Below are positions 1 to 10,413 of a DNA stretch of 64,000 nt, in pieces (positions within the stretch are counted from its first letter, which is position 1; the number at the start of each line of letters is the position of its first letter). The stretch spans positions 496,932-560,931 of the forward strand of contig NZ_RKHR01000005.1 in NCBI RefSeq assembly GCF_003752585.1, given 5' to 3'. Position numbers and translations under genes: made by a program. This DNA comes from Sinobacterium caligoides (lineage in GTDB: Bacteria > Pseudomonadota > Gammaproteobacteria > Pseudomonadales > Sinobacteriaceae). A model generated the notes under the pieces. The model saw only the letters and a list, made by a program, of their open reading frames with translations, was not told the DNA's origin and searched no databases.

Positions 1-44
1 TCACCTCACACTCATTCGGCCATCATTCACACGATAAAAACTCG

Positions 45-75
45 AAAAAAAGCCTGCAGTAAAGCAGGCTTTTTC
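45..75 (-). terminator. Rho-independent terminator of topA
   Basis: A 7-bp perfect stem (AGCCTGC / GCAGGCT) with a 6-nt loop lies just after the topA stop. Read on the minus strand it is followed by a run of T. The flanking A and T runs would let it work in both directions. Confidence 0.85.
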
Positions 76-107
76 ATTAGGACGCGCACTTGCTTAACGA
101 GTAAGCA

Positions 108-2768
108 TTACTTATCAGCCTTCTTTTTCGTAACACGCTTCTTCTTTTGCTCCTCAACCCACTTTCCACCGACATAATAAGCAGTCCAGCCGCTGGCTTT
201 CGCCTCAACTTCGCTCATCACATATTGCTCCTTGGTTTTACGACTATAACGAACAATCGCTGGATTACCGTCTGGATCAGCTACCGGTGCAGACATCAAG
301 AAAGCGTACTTAGGGTCGATTTCACTCTTATGCGGCAGCAGCTCCGTTACTAATGGCGCACGAGTCTCACGGTTTTTAGGGAACTTACTCGCCGCCAGGA
401 ACAGACCTGCAGCACCGTCGCGCAAGATATACGTATCGTCGACTTTCAAGCAAGTTAGCTCTGGCATAGGCACAGGATCCATCTTTGGCGGCGCTGCTTC
501 GCCACTGCGCAGTAGCTTGCGTGTATTCTTACAGCCATCATTCGTACAGCCGAAGTACTTACCAAAACGCCCCGATTTAAGCTGCATTTCTGAGCCACAC
601 TTATCACACTCTAGAACTGGTCCTTCGTAGCCTTTTATCTTGAAACTACCAGCCTCAATTTCATAACCAGAGCAATCAGGGTTACTGCCACAAACATGTA
701 GCTTACGCTCTTCATCAATGAGGTAGGACTCCATTGCCGTGTTACAAATGCTGCAGCGACGCTTATTGCGCAGCAAACGCGACTCAACCTCTTCATCAAC
801 TTCGGTACTTACCGCCTCATCACCAGAAACCAGGTTGATCGTACACTTACAGCGCTCTTTTGGCGGCAACGCATAACCAGAACAACCTAAAAAGACCCCT
901 GTACTGGCAGTACGTATCTGCATGTCACGACCACAATCGGGACATTTTATATTTGTCGGCGTGGGGAGATTTGCGCGCATCCCACCCTCTTCCGCCTCAG
1001 CCTGCTGCAACTGCACCAAGAATTCTTTGTAGAACTGATCTAACAAGTCTTTCCAATCTTGGCTACCCTCTGCAACAGCATCCAGAGACTCTTCCATTCT
1101 CGCTGTAAAACTGTAATCCATCAGATCGCGGAAGCTTTCTTCTAAACGATCACTGACAATATCACCCATCTTCTCTGCAAAGAACCGGCGATTTTCTACT
1201 CGCACATAACCGCGATCTTGAATCGTAGAGATAATAGCCGCATAGGTTGACGGGCGACCAATACCACGTTTTTCCAGCTCCTTAACAAGGCTCGCCTCGG
1301 TAAAACGCGCTGTTGGCTTGGTGAAGTGCTGCTTGGGATCAATACGGTTGAGCTGGAGCTCTTCTCCCTGTTTTACATCAGGCAAGATAACGTCTTCTGC
1401 CTTCTTCGCCTGTGCTGGCTGCACTCTCATAAAACCGTCAAAACGAATAACGCGCCCCTTACAACGGAGCTCATAATCCGCAGCTTTGACCACGATAGAA
1501 GATGAGGTGAATTCTGCTGGCACCATCTGACAGGCAACAAATTGACGCCAAATGAGCTCGTATAATCGCTCTGCGTCGCGCTCCATATTTTTCAGGTGCG
1601 ATGTTTGGCAGCTAACATCAGAGGGTCTAATCGCCTCGTGTGCCTCCTGGGCACCTTCTTTACTGCTATAGGAGATGGCGCCCTCAGGCAAGTACTTGTC
1701 GCCATAGCTGCTTTGTATGTAGTCACGGCAGTTCGCCACAGCCTCTGCACTCAAATTAGTCGAGTCAGTACGCATATAAGTAATATAACCCGCCTCATAA
1801 AGACGCTGCGCCATCATCATCGTCTTCTTAACACCAAAGCCAAGTCGAGTACTCGCAGCCTGCTGCAAAGTCGATGTAATATAGGGGGCTGTTGGCTTGG
1901 TCTTGGTTGGCTTATCATCACGACTCGCGACAATATAAGTCGCCGCCTTTAATTCAGCCACGGCGGCCATCGTCATCGCTTCATTGACCGGCTTAAAGGC
2001 CTCGCCGTTATGTCGCTTAACCTCTAAATTAAGGTTTTGTTGTGCTGCTGTTACCAGGTCAGCCGAGACATCCCAGTACTCTTCAGGCACAAAGGCTCGA
2101 ATCTCTTTCTCACGCTCAACCACTAACCTTGTTGCAACAGATTGAACCCGGCCTGCGGACAAGCCTCGTGCGACCTTAGCCCACAGTAATGGCGAAACCA
2201 TATAACCCACAACACGGTCGAGAAAACGTCTCGCTTGCTGTGCGTTAACGCGACTCATGTCGAGCTCAGACGGAGTGTCAAAAGCTTCCGTAATCGCCGT
2301 CTTGGTAATTTCGTTAAATACTACACGGCGGTACTTACTATCTTCTCCACCAATTGTTTCCCGCAAGTGCCAGGCAATTGCCTCACCCTCACGGTCCAAA
2401 TCCGTTGCGAGATAGATGGTTTCAGCGTTCTCCGCAAGGCGCTTCAGCTCACTGACCACTTTCTCTTTGCCAGGTAGGGTCTCGTAGTGTGCCTCCCAGT
2501 TTTTCTCAGGGTCTATACCCATTCGACGTATAAGCTGGTCTTTAGCTTTTTGTTTCTTGTAGGCTGCCTTCTTGTCCGCTGGCATTTTGCGAGTTTTAGC
2601 TGCCTCTTTAGCGCGAGCGCTTGGATCGACAGCAGACTTTTTGCTACCACTGGTTGGTAAGTCTCGTATATGCCCTACGCTGGATTTAACAACGTATTGA
2701 TTACCAAGATATTTATTAATAGTCTTAGCTTTCGCTGGCGACTCGACAATAACTAAAGATTTGGCCAT
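108..2768 (-). CDS. topA: DNA topoisomerase I (type IA)
   Basis: It relaxes negatively supercoiled DNA by cutting one strand through a 5'-phosphotyrosine. The 886-residue length fits the family (865 in E. coli). The TOPRIM domain shows E9 and the DLDREGE acidic motif at about 123-129. SAGRVQS follows at about 204-210, and the catalytic tyrosine is Y331 in [12 protein letters not shown]. Three four-Cys zinc ribbons occupy the C-terminal third (CPDC, CSIC, CDKC). The start is supported by GGGAGC about 5 nt upstream. An independent terminator follows the gene. Upstream on the same strand are a DUF1653 gene and a small membrane protein gene, after a 270-bp gap that probably holds the topA promoter. 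Confidence 0.98.
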   Translation of the reverse strand: MAKSLVIVESPAKAKTINKYLGNQYVVKSSVGHIRDLPTSGSKKSAVDPSARAKEAAKTRKMPADKKAAYKKQKAKDQLIRRMGIDPEKNWEAHYETLPGKEKVVSELKRLAENAETIYLATDLDREGEAIAWHLRETIGGEDSKYRRVVFNEITKTAITEAFDTPSELDMSRVNAQQARRFLDRVVGYMVSPLLWAKVARGLSAGRVQSVATRLVVEREKEIRAFVPEEYWDVSADLVTAAQQNLNLEVKRHNGEAFKPVNEAMTMAAVAELKAATYIVASRDDKPTKTKPTAPYITSTLQQAASTRLGFGVKKTMMMAQRLYEAGYITYMRTDSTNLSAEAVANCRDYIQSSYGDKYLPEGAISYSSKEGAQEAHEAIRPSDVSCQTSHLKNMERDAERLYELIWRQFVACQMVPAEFTSSSIVVKAADYELRCKGRVIRFDGFMRVQPAQAKKAEDVILPDVKQGEELQLNRIDPKQHFTKPTARFTEASLVKELEKRGIGRPSTYAAIISTIQDRGYVRVENRRFFAEKMGDIVSDRLEESFRDLMDYSFTARMEESLDAVAEGSQDWKDLLDQFYKEFLVQLQQAEAEEGGMRANLPTPTNIKCPDCGRDMQIRTASTGVFLGCSGYALPPKERCKCTINLVSGDEAVSTEVDEEVESRLLRNKRRCSICNTAMESYLIDEERKLHVCGSNPDCSGYEIEAGSFKIKGYEGPVLECDKCGSEMQLKSGRFGKYFGCTNDGCKNTRKLLRSGEAAPPKMDPVPMPELTCLKVDDTYILRDGAAGLFLAASKFPKNRETRAPLVTELLPHKSEIDPKYAFLMSAPVADPDGNPAIVRYSRKTKEQYVMSEVEAKASGWTAYYVGGKWVEEQKKKRVTKKKADK

Positions 2769-3041
2769 TAGCTCCCTACAATCTCTATGAGTAGTAATAT
2801 GGTAAATGTATGCAATTGCGGAAGTTATAATAGTACAGTAGTACCTAGGTCAAGCACTGAACACAACTTTCGACAAATTCGTATATCACTACCCTCCCCC
2901 TCCGCAAGCAATTAACCATATGATATGCCACAGTTAAGGGGACTAATTTAGGCTATTAGTGAAGCATTATCGGCAGTGAAAATTAATGGCAACACTGGTG
3001 GCATATAGTTGATTAGCTACTGTTGATTAGCGCCACTATTG

Positions 3042-3269
3042 TTACACCGTGGTTTTCTCTTCATCTCCCACATAAGCAAAACGTGGCTGCCACTCGCCCG
3101 CCACCTGAACCGTCTCAACAAACATCGACAACGGTCTCACCCACAAGCCTTGATCACCATACGTCGGCCGATAAACAACAAGCGCCTCCTCTGTTTCAGA
3201 GTGCTTCGCCACTCCCTCAACCTGGTAAAAGGCACCTTTGTAGTGCTTATATAGACCTGTCTTAACCAT
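3042..3269 (-). CDS. DUF1653 domain protein
   Basis: This 75-residue protein has the DUF1653 pattern: GLYKHYKG near the N-terminus, HSET at mid-length, then VVYRPTYG and LWVRPLSMF. Members are small single-domain proteins of unknown function. The gene begins 13 bp after the stop of the membrane protein gene upstream, so the two are probably one operon. I recognise the family but cannot assign a role. Confidence 0.85.
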   Translation of the reverse strand: MVKTGLYKHYKGAFYQVEGVAKHSETEEALVVYRPTYGDQGLWVRPLSMFVETVQVAGEWQPRFAYVGDEEKTTV

Positions 3270-3282
3270 ATCGACCTCTTAA

Positions 3283-3759
3283 TTAACGCTGTTCATTTTG
3301 CAGTTTCATCACTTCTGAAATAATACTCGCAATCTTGTCGACCCTCTCCTCAGTCCCCTGTTCCAACCAATAGACACCAACAAACCCCTGTTCGGCCTCA
3401 AGATAACAACACCCTTTCGGTAGTGTCGCGCAAAGACGTTGCAAAGCTTCTTGTATCATCAAATCAGGTTTACCAATCCACTCAAAACCCGCATCGACGA
3501 CCGAGACATACCAAAGTGGACGTGGCTTATCCGTATCCGCTTGCTTGTTCCTCGGGTGATTGGTTAGGTAACAGGTCATCGTCGGGTTGTCATGACGACG
3601 CTGCAAGCGCGGTGGCAGCGTTCTAATAGATACCTGCATATGCATCTTTGCAGCGTGTTCTCGCAAACGAACAAGCTGTTTCTGCCTAGGACTAGGGCGC
3701 ATCCAGATAACCGGCGAAATCGCCATGATAATCACTAAGATAATTACAATATAAGCCAT
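3283..3759 (-). CDS. Small membrane-anchored protein of unknown function
   Basis: The product has 158 residues. An N-terminal hydrophobic segment (about 2-20) probably anchors it in the inner membrane, with a basic stretch after it and a soluble C-terminal domain. Related genes lie near topA in Pseudomonas-type genomes as far as I recall, but I know no function. It is the first gene of a likely two-gene operon with the DUF1653 gene. Confidence 0.7.
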   Translation of the reverse strand: MAYIVIILVIIMAISPVIWMRPSPRQKQLVRLREHAAKMHMQVSIRTLPPRLQRRHDNPTMTCYLTNHPRNKQADTDKPRPLWYVSVVDAGFEWIGKPDLMIQEALQRLCATLPKGCCYLEAEQGFVGVYWLEQGTEERVDKIASIISEVMKLQNEQR

Positions 3760-3880
3760 AGATCAATACATGCTATTGTTGTAACAAATCACCGTTTGAC
3801 AGGTGACTTGAAACTGCCGTTTAATCGGCAATGAGTAAATAATATCAACACGTCACGTAATAATAGCTAGGAGTACACCT

Positions 3881-4321
3881 ATGTCTGATTACACGCATAT
3901 TTTATTGGCGATAGACCTTAGTACAGACAGCCCCCAAGTTTGCCAAAAGGCTCGTTCACTCGCTCAATTTTACGGCGCTAAAATCAGCATTATCCATGTG
4001 GTTGAGCCGCTCAGCTTTACCTATGGTAGCGATATCCCTCTGGATTTTTCTGACATCCAACAAGATTTAATGAACCAAGCTAAACACCAACTGCAGGAGA
4101 TAGCGAGCAATATCGGTATTGACGATGAAAGCTGCCATCTCACCCTTGGCCGACCAGAAACTGAGATTCACAATCTTGCTGCCGCCATTAACGCCGACCT
4201 TATCGTCGTCGGTAGCCACGGCCGCCACGGTCTTGCCTTAATTTTTGGCTCGACCGCTAACGGCGTACTCCATGGTGCAGGCTGTGACGTCTTAGCTGTA
4301 CGTGTCGAGGAAAGCGAATAA
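3881..4321 (+). CDS. Universal stress protein, UspA family
   Basis: This 146-residue single-domain Usp has the N-terminal strand YTHILLAIDLS and the C-terminal nucleotide loop GSHGRHG followed nine residues later by GST. This G-2x-G-9x-G(S/T) pattern is typical of the ATP-binding branch of the family, unlike E. coli UspA itself. The start has TAGGAG about 8 nt upstream. Its stop codon TAA directly abuts the stop of the convergent uup gene with no base between, so there is no room for a dedicated terminator. Confidence 0.9.
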   Translation: MSDYTHILLAIDLSTDSPQVCQKARSLAQFYGAKISIIHVVEPLSFTYGSDIPLDFSDIQQDLMNQAKHQLQEIASNIGIDDESCHLTLGRPETEIHNLAAAINADLIVVGSHGRHGLALIFGSTANGVLHGAGCDVLAVRVEESE

Positions 4322-6214
4322 TTATTCCGAGGCCAACTCCTCCAACTCAGCCCAACGCTCAACCGCCACCTCCAGTGCCTGCTCTGCTTCAGCTAGCTGA
4401 GCAAGCACCTTATCCTGCTCTTCGCGAGGACGCTGATAAAAACCACTATCGGCAACTTGTGCCTGCCACAGTTCATTCTGCTCTTCGAGAGCCTCAATTT
4501 TAGCGGGTAACTTTTCCAGCTCATGCTTCAGCTTAAAGCTCAATTTTTTACTGGCGGCAGGAGTTTCCTTCACCTCAACAGCAGCAGTGACCTGTGGCTT
4601 TTCCTCCGTTGCAGCCGTCACACTTATCGTGCCTCCCTGCGTCTTCCAGTCACTATATCCACCAATGTACTCACGCACCCGGCCAGGTGCCTCAAAAACA
4701 ATACTGCTAGTAACGACATTATCCATGAAGGCTCGGTCGTGACTCACCAACAACATCGTGCCTGGGTAGTTCATTAAAATTTCTTCGAGCAGCTCCAGCG
4801 TCTCCACATCCAAATCGTTAGTAGGCTCATCGAGCACCAACAGGTTAGACGGCTGACTAAACAACTTTGCGAGCATGACACGATTACGCTCCCCCCCCGA
4901 CAGCACGCCTACGGGTGTTCTGGCTCGCTCTGGCGAGAACAGGAAATCTGATAGATAGCTATATATATGCCGATCTTTACCGTTAACCTCGATAAAGTCT
5001 CGCCCCTGTGAAACGTTGTCGATGATATTTTTTTCGCCATCGAGCTCTGTGCGTAATTGGTCAAAGTAGGCGACTTCCAGTTTTGTTCCCTGCTTGATCG
5101 TCCCAGCCATCGGTTGCAGCTGCCCCAAAAACATCTTCAACAGGGTACTTTTTCCCGCACCGTTGTTGCCAATGATGCCAATACGATCACCGCGCTGAAT
5201 CACCGTTGAGAAACCATCGACAATCTTTTTATCGGCAAAGCTATGTCTTAAGTCTTGTGCCTCAATGACAATCTTGCCCGATTTTTCCGACGACTGCGTC
5301 GCTATATTCGCTTTACCGGTCACATTACGACGCTCGGCTCGCTCATTTCTCAGCGCCTTAAGCGCCCGCACCCGACCCTCGTTGCGGGTACGGCGAGCCT
5401 TAATGCCCTGACGAATCCACACTTCCTCTTCCGCCAGACGCTTATCAAAGAGCTCATTATGCTTTTCTTCAGTCGCTAAGCGTTGCTCACGATACTCTAA
5501 GAAGCTGTGATAATCCCCTTTCCAACTAAAGGCCCAACCGCGGTCGAGTTCAATAATACGTGTCGCTAAGTTCTGCAACAAAGCCCGGTCGTGGGTGACG
5601 AATAACAATGCGCCACGGAAGTCCAGTAACTGCTTTTCTAGCCAGTCAATGGTTGCTAAATCAAGATGGTTAGTCGGCTCGTCCAGTAATAACAAGTCTG
5701 GCTCGCATACTAACGCCTTGGCCAGAGCCACTTTACGACGCCACCCCCCCGACAACGTGCTCATAGAGACACCGCTTGGCAGCTTTAAACGGCTCATCAC
5801 ATTGTCGATTTTAGCCTGTGCTGACCAACCATCGACACTGTCGATATCGTGCTGAATCTTTGCCAGCTTTTTTAGCCCTTTTTCGTCAAGCTCTTGCATC
5901 GAAAGCTCATTAAAAGCCGCCAGAAGCTCTCCAACACCAGGCAACCCCTCAGCCACCACGCTATCGACAAGGCGATCATCTGCTGCAGGCAGCTCCTGTT
6001 GCAAGCAAGAGATCCTCACCCCGCTATCAAACCAAAGCTCACCGCCATCCAGCTTGATATCGCCTTGAATCACCTTCAGCAAGGTGGATTTGCCGACACC
6101 ATTACGCCCGGTAATACATACCCGCTCGCCTTTATCGATTTGAAAATCAACGTTATCCAATAATATCTGCGTCCCATAACTCAGCTGGGCGGCACTCACT
6201 CGAACCAAAGGCAT
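4322..6214 (-). CDS. uup: ABC-F ATPase Uup
   Basis: This is a cytoplasmic ABC-F protein with two ATPase domains in one 630-residue chain and no membrane segments. The first Walker A is GRNGVGKST (about 36-44), followed by LSGGW and LLLLDEPTNHLD. The second Walker A is GNNGAGKST (about 350), followed by LSGGERNR and LLVLDEPTNDLD. A C-terminal lysine- and glutamate-rich coiled coil (about 555-630) is the Uup-type DNA-binding tail. In E. coli, Uup affects transposon excision and ribosome function; the same role here is inferred. It is convergent with the usp gene and shares no intergenic base with it. Confidence 0.95.
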   Translation of the reverse strand: MPLVRVSAAQLSYGTQILLDNVDFQIDKGERVCITGRNGVGKSTLLKVIQGDIKLDGGELWFDSGVRISCLQQELPAADDRLVDSVVAEGLPGVGELLAAFNELSMQELDEKGLKKLAKIQHDIDSVDGWSAQAKIDNVMSRLKLPSGVSMSTLSGGWRRKVALAKALVCEPDLLLLDEPTNHLDLATIDWLEKQLLDFRGALLFVTHDRALLQNLATRIIELDRGWAFSWKGDYHSFLEYREQRLATEEKHNELFDKRLAEEEVWIRQGIKARRTRNEGRVRALKALRNERAERRNVTGKANIATQSSEKSGKIVIEAQDLRHSFADKKIVDGFSTVIQRGDRIGIIGNNGAGKSTLLKMFLGQLQPMAGTIKQGTKLEVAYFDQLRTELDGEKNIIDNVSQGRDFIEVNGKDRHIYSYLSDFLFSPERARTPVGVLSGGERNRVMLAKLFSQPSNLLVLDEPTNDLDVETLELLEEILMNYPGTMLLVSHDRAFMDNVVTSSIVFEAPGRVREYIGGYSDWKTQGGTISVTAATEEKPQVTAAVEVKETPAASKKLSFKLKHELEKLPAKIEALEEQNELWQAQVADSGFYQRPREEQDKVLAQLAEAEQALEVAVERWAELEELASE

Positions 6215-6328
6215 AATACTGCTCTATCAAAAATTTCCGCCAATTTTACTCTTCGCACCCACTAATCGCTACACCTTCCTAATTTTCACTACACTAAAAT
6301 ATACCCCTGTAGAATATTCGGAGCCGTT

Positions 6329-8350
6329 TTGACGATTATTCCCACCAGACATAACTCCCTTCTTGCAAAACCTAAGCTTTTGTTATGGCGATTTTTGATC
6401 ATTATTCTCAGCTTATCTCCCGAGGCGAGCGCCCAAGTAATATCCAATACTCAACGCGTACAACAGAGGCTGCTGTATATTGAGGCCATACAAGCCACTG
6501 AAAATAACGACACCATAAACTTTCAACGACTCTATCAACAGCTGGCAGGTTATCCGCTGCGCCCCTATCTGGAATACCATCAACTATTAAAGAATTTCGG
6601 CACTATCGACGATGCCGATGTTGGCCTCTTCCTCCGTGCCAACACCGGCAGCCTTATTGCCGAGCGCCTGCAGTACCTCTGGCTCCGACACAAGGTGCAA
6701 CTACAAGATTGGCCCGGTTTCATCAAGCACGATGATGAAACACGCTTCCAATCAACCGATATGCAGTGCGCGCGATTATTGGCCCACAGCGGCAACAATG
6801 TCATCGCACCCAACCTCCACAATAGCGTCCGCCAGCTATGGGCACAGAATGGCACCCTCCATGAGCAGTGTCTTATTTTATTCAGTAACGCACTGCAGCA
6901 AGCCATCATTGCAGATGACGATATCTGGGCACGTTATCTCAGCCTCTTTAAAAGCAATACTGACAATGCCAATACGCTCTATTTTTACCTCAACCCCAAG
7001 GACCAACATTTAGCCAACCAACTGCTCAAAGCTCGCTCGTCTCCCGAGCAAGCCAGCACCATTTACTCTGGCTTGAGCCTTAACGAAAACCTCCTTGTTA
7101 GCGCCTATGCCATCAAAAAACTTGCTGAGCTGTCACCACCGCAAGCAATGCTACTTTTGCCAGAGACAAAGTTAACCAAACAGGCCTACGAAAAAAGCGC
7201 CTACTATATCGCCTGGCAAATCACCCTTGAGTCACCCGGCGATGCTTATCAATGGCTCAAAACCATCGACACTGAATTTCAGCACCCCGCGCTAACAGAG
7301 TTTAAAATAACACTGGCGCTGACCAATAATCATTGGCAAGAAATTAGTTCGTTGATTGAACAGCTCCCGCACACACTACAAATGAGTCCGCGCTGGCAGT
7401 ACTGGTCCATTCGCGCACAGGAAAAGTCCTCGCCAAGCGAATCAGCTCGGTGGCAAAAACATTATCAAGCGTTAGCACAACAGCGTAACTACTACGGGTT
7501 TCTTGCAGCAGCGCGAAGTAAGACGCCCCCTCAGTTCAACGACCAATCACAACCGCTAACCCCTCAAATCACACACACCAACGGTATTTTTCAGCAAAAT
7601 GCTTCACTGCGCCGCGCCATCGAACTCTATCACTTTGGCGCAACGAAGCTTGCTAGGAGGGAGTGGCAGCACGGCATCGCCTCATTAAACCCGAGCCAGC
7701 AAAGAATGGTGGCCGTTGCCGCCCACCACAACCAGCTCCACCACCAGAGCGTGCAAACAATTATTCAGGCTCAACTCTGGGATCACCTCAACCTGAGATT
7801 CCCCACTGCCTATCGCTATTTCGTTAAAGTTGCCAGTGAGAGCACACAGATACACCCCAGCTGGTTGTTCGCTATTATTCGACAGGAGAGCCAGTTTGAC
7901 CCAGGCCACCGCTCTAGTGTCGGTGAAATAGGGCTGATGCAGCTGCAGATTAAGCACGGGCAATCACATGAGCGCTCGAAAACACTACTCGACCCTCGTA
8001 TTAACATCCAACTAGGGGCTCGCTACTTCAAGCAGCTACTCGATCGATTTAATAACAATTATTCGCTTGCTTGCGCCGCCTACGAGGCAGGCCCCGATAT
8101 CATCGAAAGCTGGGTGGAAAAAAACCGTCAGATTACCGACCTTGACCAGTGGATAGAAAGCATTCCCTATCAACAGGTCAGACACTACGTACAGAACACG
8201 CTCGTTTTTAATGCCATCTATCGTTACTTACTCGGTCAACCCAGTATGATACTGGCCGATCATCAACGCTTCCCTGCGTCAGAATCAAGCGATTTTCTCA
8301 CCTCATCACCGTACCTTTCTCTTCCAGGAAAACGCCGCCCACAAGAATGA
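6329..8350 (+). CDS. slt: Soluble lytic murein transglycosylase
   Basis: This periplasmic enzyme cleaves peptidoglycan glycan strands, forming 1,6-anhydromuramic acid ends. The 673 residues begin with a signal peptide ending near SPEASA. A long alpha-superhelical U/L region follows, then the catalytic SLT domain. The catalytic glutamate is E520 in RQESQFDP, followed by GLMQLQ and by AYEAGP in place of the usual AYNAGP. The start codon appears to be TTG at 6329, with GGAG about 5 nt upstream. It is divergent from uup. Confidence 0.93.
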   Translation: MTIIPTRHNSLLAKPKLLLWRFLIIILSLSPEASAQVISNTQRVQQRLLYIEAIQATENNDTINFQRLYQQLAGYPLRPYLEYHQLLKNFGTIDDADVGLFLRANTGSLIAERLQYLWLRHKVQLQDWPGFIKHDDETRFQSTDMQCARLLAHSGNNVIAPNLHNSVRQLWAQNGTLHEQCLILFSNALQQAIIADDDIWARYLSLFKSNTDNANTLYFYLNPKDQHLANQLLKARSSPEQASTIYSGLSLNENLLVSAYAIKKLAELSPPQAMLLLPETKLTKQAYEKSAYYIAWQITLESPGDAYQWLKTIDTEFQHPALTEFKITLALTNNHWQEISSLIEQLPHTLQMSPRWQYWSIRAQEKSSPSESARWQKHYQALAQQRNYYGFLAAARSKTPPQFNDQSQPLTPQITHTNGIFQQNASLRRAIELYHFGATKLARREWQHGIASLNPSQQRMVAVAAHHNQLHHQSVQTIIQAQLWDHLNLRFPTAYRYFVKVASESTQIHPSWLFAIIRQESQFDPGHRSSVGEIGLMQLQIKHGQSHERSKTLLDPRINIQLGARYFKQLLDRFNNNYSLACAAYEAGPDIIESWVEKNRQITDLDQWIESIPYQQVRHYVQNTLVFNAIYRYLLGQPSMILADHQRFPASESSDFLTSSPYLSLPGKRRPQE

Positions 8351-8375
8351 AGTGTTAGTCCCGCTCGCCAATCTC

Positions 8376-9191
8376 TTAGCTAAGCTCACTATCGACGGTA
8401 GACACGACTAAACGATCGCCACGTTGGATTTTCGTCAACGCATCGAAGGTTAGGTTTTGCCCAAAGTAAATCGCCCTATCACGACGTCGATAAGAAGCTA
8501 ACACTCTATTCAAGGTTGCATGGCGCTCCCCCGTCAACGGATCCAAAGAGGGAATAGAGCAGCGAGAACAAGGCTTCGCTACCGTAAAGTTCACTCGCTC
8601 ATGCTTAAGACTGGACCAACTATCTTCGGCAAAAGGCTCACAACCACCAACGACGATGTTGGGCCGAAAACGGCTCATCGTTACTTTTTCCTCCAGCCGT
8701 CCATTCAAGTCATCTAACGACGCCTGCGAAATCACCATCAAGGGAAAACCGTCAGCAAAGCCAACAGTCTGCTGGCCATCGCTATAAGCCGGGGCAACAA
8801 TACGGTCGATATGGTCGGCGATATACACCAGGCGACAAACGACCGCTAAACGCTGCTCCAACCACTGCGCGACCTCGTCACCACAATCTTGTGCAATGAC
8901 GGTATCGCCCCAAACCTTCACCTGCATCTCAACATTAGCGTTTGCTTCGGCAACCTGTATTTCTCCGTTATCGTCGCGCAACGTCAGCTGGCCGTCCTCG
9001 ATAGCGGTGCTTATCTTTGTCATCTCAGAGTGCTGACGCTGGGTGATAAACTGCCCATCTGGATCCACAACCATCCAACGACGGTCATACTTAGCGCCAA
9101 ACTTGTCCAGCTCAATCGAGTCTACAGCAATCCCCCTGAGTGATTTCACGGGGTGGATATAGAGCTCCGAAACAATAACATCTGCCATCAT
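8376..9191 (-). CDS. MOSC-domain protein, YcbX-like
   Basis: The N-terminal MOSC_N beta-barrel shows ELYIHPVKSLRGI and a MOSC domain follows, about 271 residues in all. The cysteine expected to contact the molybdenum cofactor lies in PCSRCS (about residue 207). E. coli YcbX of this family detoxifies N-hydroxylated bases; the same activity here is inferred. An extended reading frame starts with GTG at 9203, but GAAGG lies just before the ATG pair at 9191 and 9188, so I place the start there. It is divergent from tatD. Confidence 0.87.
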   Translation of the reverse strand: MMADVIVSELYIHPVKSLRGIAVDSIELDKFGAKYDRRWMVVDPDGQFITQRQHSEMTKISTAIEDGQLTLRDDNGEIQVAEANANVEMQVKVWGDTVIAQDCGDEVAQWLEQRLAVVCRLVYIADHIDRIVAPAYSDGQQTVGFADGFPLMVISQASLDDLNGRLEEKVTMSRFRPNIVVGGCEPFAEDSWSSLKHERVNFTVAKPCSRCSIPSLDPLTGERHATLNRVLASYRRRDRAIYFGQNLTFDALTKIQRGDRLVVSTVDSELS

Positions 9192-9288
9192 AAATACCTT
9201 CACAACAAAACACTGAGTCTGGAACCGAGGATCCAGCCGCCGTACAATAAGGCTATTATCACCTTTTCACCAACATAGAGACAGCATC

Positions 9289-10095
9289 TTGTATATTGAT
9301 ATCGGGCTCAACCTTTGTAATCAACAATTCGATAAAGACAGAGAAAAAGTTATCGAGCGGGCCCTCGAACACCAAGTCACCAAGATGCTGCTGACGGGAA
9401 CGAGCCTTAGCTCAAGCCTCGACGTTCTGCAGCTATGCGAGCAACAACCCGATCATTTCTGGGCCACAGCAGGTATACACCCCCACGACGCCAGCAGCTT
9501 AACCGCTGACAGCTGGCCTGAATTGTTCGAACTGATGCAACAAGATAAAGTCGTTGCTATCGGCGAGACCGGGCTCGACTTTAATCGTAATTTCTCCACA
9601 CCGAGCGAGCAGCAGAGTAGTTTTGAGCAGCATATCGAAGCGGCCATCACACTTCAAAAGCCTCTCTTTCTTCACGAGCGAGACGCCGGTGCGCGCATGC
9701 TAGAGATGCTGCGCTGTCACCGAGACCAATTAGCCAACGCCGTCGTACACTGTTTCACCGCTGATAAAGAGACGCTCTACGGCTACCTCGACCTCGATCT
9801 CTATATCGGCATCACTGGTTGGATCTGTGATGAGCGCCGTGGCCTCGAGCTGCAAAAGCTAGTGAGAGAGATACCGGAAAACCGCCTATTATTAGAGACA
9901 GACGCCCCCTACCTTCTGCCGCGAGACCTCAAGGCGGCGCAGCGTCCAGCAGGCTTCACCGCCAAAACCCGTCGCAACGAACCCTGCCTACTGCCCCATG
10001 TTGCCGCAGCCGTCGCCGAGCACACCGGCCGTAGCCTGGAGGCCATTGCCACGCAAACCAGCCTTAACGCAGAGCGAATTTTCACCCTGCGTTAA
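9289..10095 (+). CDS. tatD: TatD-family metal-dependent deoxyribonuclease
   Basis: This 268-residue TIM-barrel hydrolase is very close to E. coli TatD along its whole length: IDIGLNLCNQQFDKDR at the start, AGIHPHD, GETGLDFNRNFSTP, FLHERDA, HCFT, GWICDERRG and ETDAPYLLPRDL. The metal-binding His, Glu and Asp residues are in these motifs. TatD is a 3'-5' exonuclease linked to DNA repair after peroxide damage. The start codon is TTG at 9289, since no ATG or GTG precedes the conserved N-terminus. Confidence 0.94.
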   Translation: MYIDIGLNLCNQQFDKDREKVIERALEHQVTKMLLTGTSLSSSLDVLQLCEQQPDHFWATAGIHPHDASSLTADSWPELFELMQQDKVVAIGETGLDFNRNFSTPSEQQSSFEQHIEAAITLQKPLFLHERDAGARMLEMLRCHRDQLANAVVHCFTADKETLYGYLDLDLYIGITGWICDERRGLELQKLVREIPENRLLLETDAPYLLPRDLKAAQRPAGFTAKTRRNEPCLLPHVAAAVAEHTGRSLEAIATQTSLNAERIFTLR

Positions 10096-10146
10096 TTAGA
10101 GTGTTAACACTGCTGTTCTTGGTTAAAAAGGTTGTTGCTTGTCAGT

Positions 10147-10407
10147 CTAAGTTGAAGATGCTTGCAGCATGGCCTGTAGGTACTGCTCAGCCAGAGCCGT
10201 ATCAAAAGGCCAGCCAAGTTCGACACTATGCCCTTCTAGGCGAATGACGGGAATGCGCTCACCATAGAACGCCAGTAATCGATCATCGTCCGCAACCTCG
10301 ACATGAACCAGTTCCACCTGATAGCGAGCTAATAGCGAGGATAGCTCACACTCTGCCAGCTCGCAGAGATGGCAGCCTAACGTGGTATATAAATAAAGCG
10401 GTAGCAC
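10147..10407 (-). CDS. Glutaredoxin-like protein (DUF836)
   Basis: This 86-residue thioredoxin-fold protein has a CHLC redox motif at residues 12-15 and the cis-proline region RIPVIRL. It matches the short glutaredoxin-like DUF836 family. The start is GTG, with GGAG spanning the end of the upstream gene, which ends 6 bp earlier, so the two genes look translationally coupled. The substrate is unknown. Confidence 0.85.
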   Translation of the reverse strand: MLPLYLYTTLGCHLCELAECELSSLLARYQVELVHVEVADDDRLLAFYGERIPVIRLEGHSVELGWPFDTALAEQYLQAMLQASST

Positions 10408-10413
10408 TGCCCG